In this document: one piece after another, positions 63,909-64,000 of the stretch | How the letters are laid out: each line of letters starts with the position of its first letter | Position numbering within the stretch: the first letter of the stretch is position 1 | NCBI RefSeq assembly: GCF_015476545.1 | Contig: NZ_JADMKV010000013.1 | Coordinates: forward strand, 25,308 to 89,307 | DNA from: Methylobacter sp. BlB1 | Lineage (GTDB): Bacteria > Pseudomonadota > Gammaproteobacteria > Methylococcales > Methylomonadaceae | DNA length: 64,000 bases | Direction of reading: 5' to 3' | Notes under the pieces: generated by a model | The model's input: only the letters and a program-made list of their open reading frames with translations | What the model was told of the DNA's origin: nothing | Databases searched by the model: none | Program-made: the position numbers and the translations under genes

Positions 63909-64000
63909 CTATTTCACCAGACTCAACAGGATGCCGGCCGCGACCGCCGAGCCGATCACGCCGGCCACGTTCGGGCCCATGGCATGCATGAGCAGGAAGT
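63909..64000 (-). CDS. oadB: Sodium-translocating decarboxylase beta subunit (OadB family), C-terminal fragment
   Basis: Only the last 30 codons are inside the window. Translated on the minus strand they read FLLMHAMGPNVAGVIGSAVA, then AGILLSLVK and a stop. HAMGPNVAGVIGSAVAAG is the conserved C-terminal helix of the OadB/GcdB/MmdB beta subunits. These couple decarboxylation of oxaloacetate or related substrates to Na+ export. The rest of the gene lies beyond position 64000. Confidence 0.88.
   Translation of the reverse strand, partial: FLLMHAMGPNVAGVIGSAVAAGILLSLVK

Overview
This is a bacterial chromosome segment of about 50% G+C with dense, mostly co-oriented housekeeping genes. Gene families and gene orders are those of the Gammaproteobacteria: bamD/rluD/pgeF, pilT-pilU beside yggS, lptM-lysA-dapF-DUF484-xerC, and thrB-DUF2782. 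A periplasmic methanethiol oxidase operon, type IV pilus motors and many copper-linked proteins would fit a methylotroph or methanotroph of the Methylococcales. That placement is an inference: no methane or methanol oxidation gene lies in the window. I saw no rRNA, tRNA, CRISPR array, prophage or insertion sequence.

Layout. 0-6 kb: radC, purC, djlA, pilU-pilT and yggS, then a stand-alone HEAGH protease-like protein. 6.5-10.8 kb: a TetR regulator followed by DUF4242, methanethiol oxidase (MTO) and a SCO1-MauG fusion. The same short operator-like motif lies before tetR and before the operon. 10.8-19.8 kb: a phosphate block, with a CHAD-domain protein divergent from sixA, then pstS-pstC-pstA-pstB-phoU behind a clear Pho box and closed by a strong bidirectional terminator. 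19.8-25 kb: bamD divergent from rluD-pgeF-ZIP transporter, then pgm. 25-27 kb: a Braun-type lipoprotein gene between two L,D-transpeptidase genes. 27-35.9 kb: DNA maintenance (rdgC, a uracil/hypoxanthine glycosylase-like gene, dinB, xerC) and lysine/cell-wall genes (lysA, dapF, plus the tiny lptM). 36-44 kb: fructosamine kinase, thrB, type II NADH dehydrogenase, an ABC-F ATPase, a UspA protein, a cold-shock/TM2 fusion and a cold-shock protein. 44.6-47 kb: a translationally coupled four-gene operon of two DUF1538 membrane proteins, a PII-like protein and a CBS protein. 47-50 kb: clpB with a sigma-32 type promoter, and mscL.

50-59.5 kb is more accessory: unrelated single genes, several palindromic repeats, a gene-poor stretch of about 600 bp and an AT-rich acetyltransferase gene. 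59.6-61.6 kb carries phoB-phoR, the expected regulators of the pst operon 46 kb away, and phoB itself has a degenerate Pho-box-like element. The window ends with DUF502, a small lipoprotein, a coiled-coil protein and the C-terminus of an OadB-type decarboxylase subunit.

The most notable groupings are the TetR/MTO/SCO1-MauG operon, the DUF1538/PII-like/CBS operon, the Lpp gene flanked by L,D-transpeptidases, the free-standing M41-like protein, and the polyphosphate-type CHAD protein beside the Pho regulon. None is a clearly new defence or mobile system.
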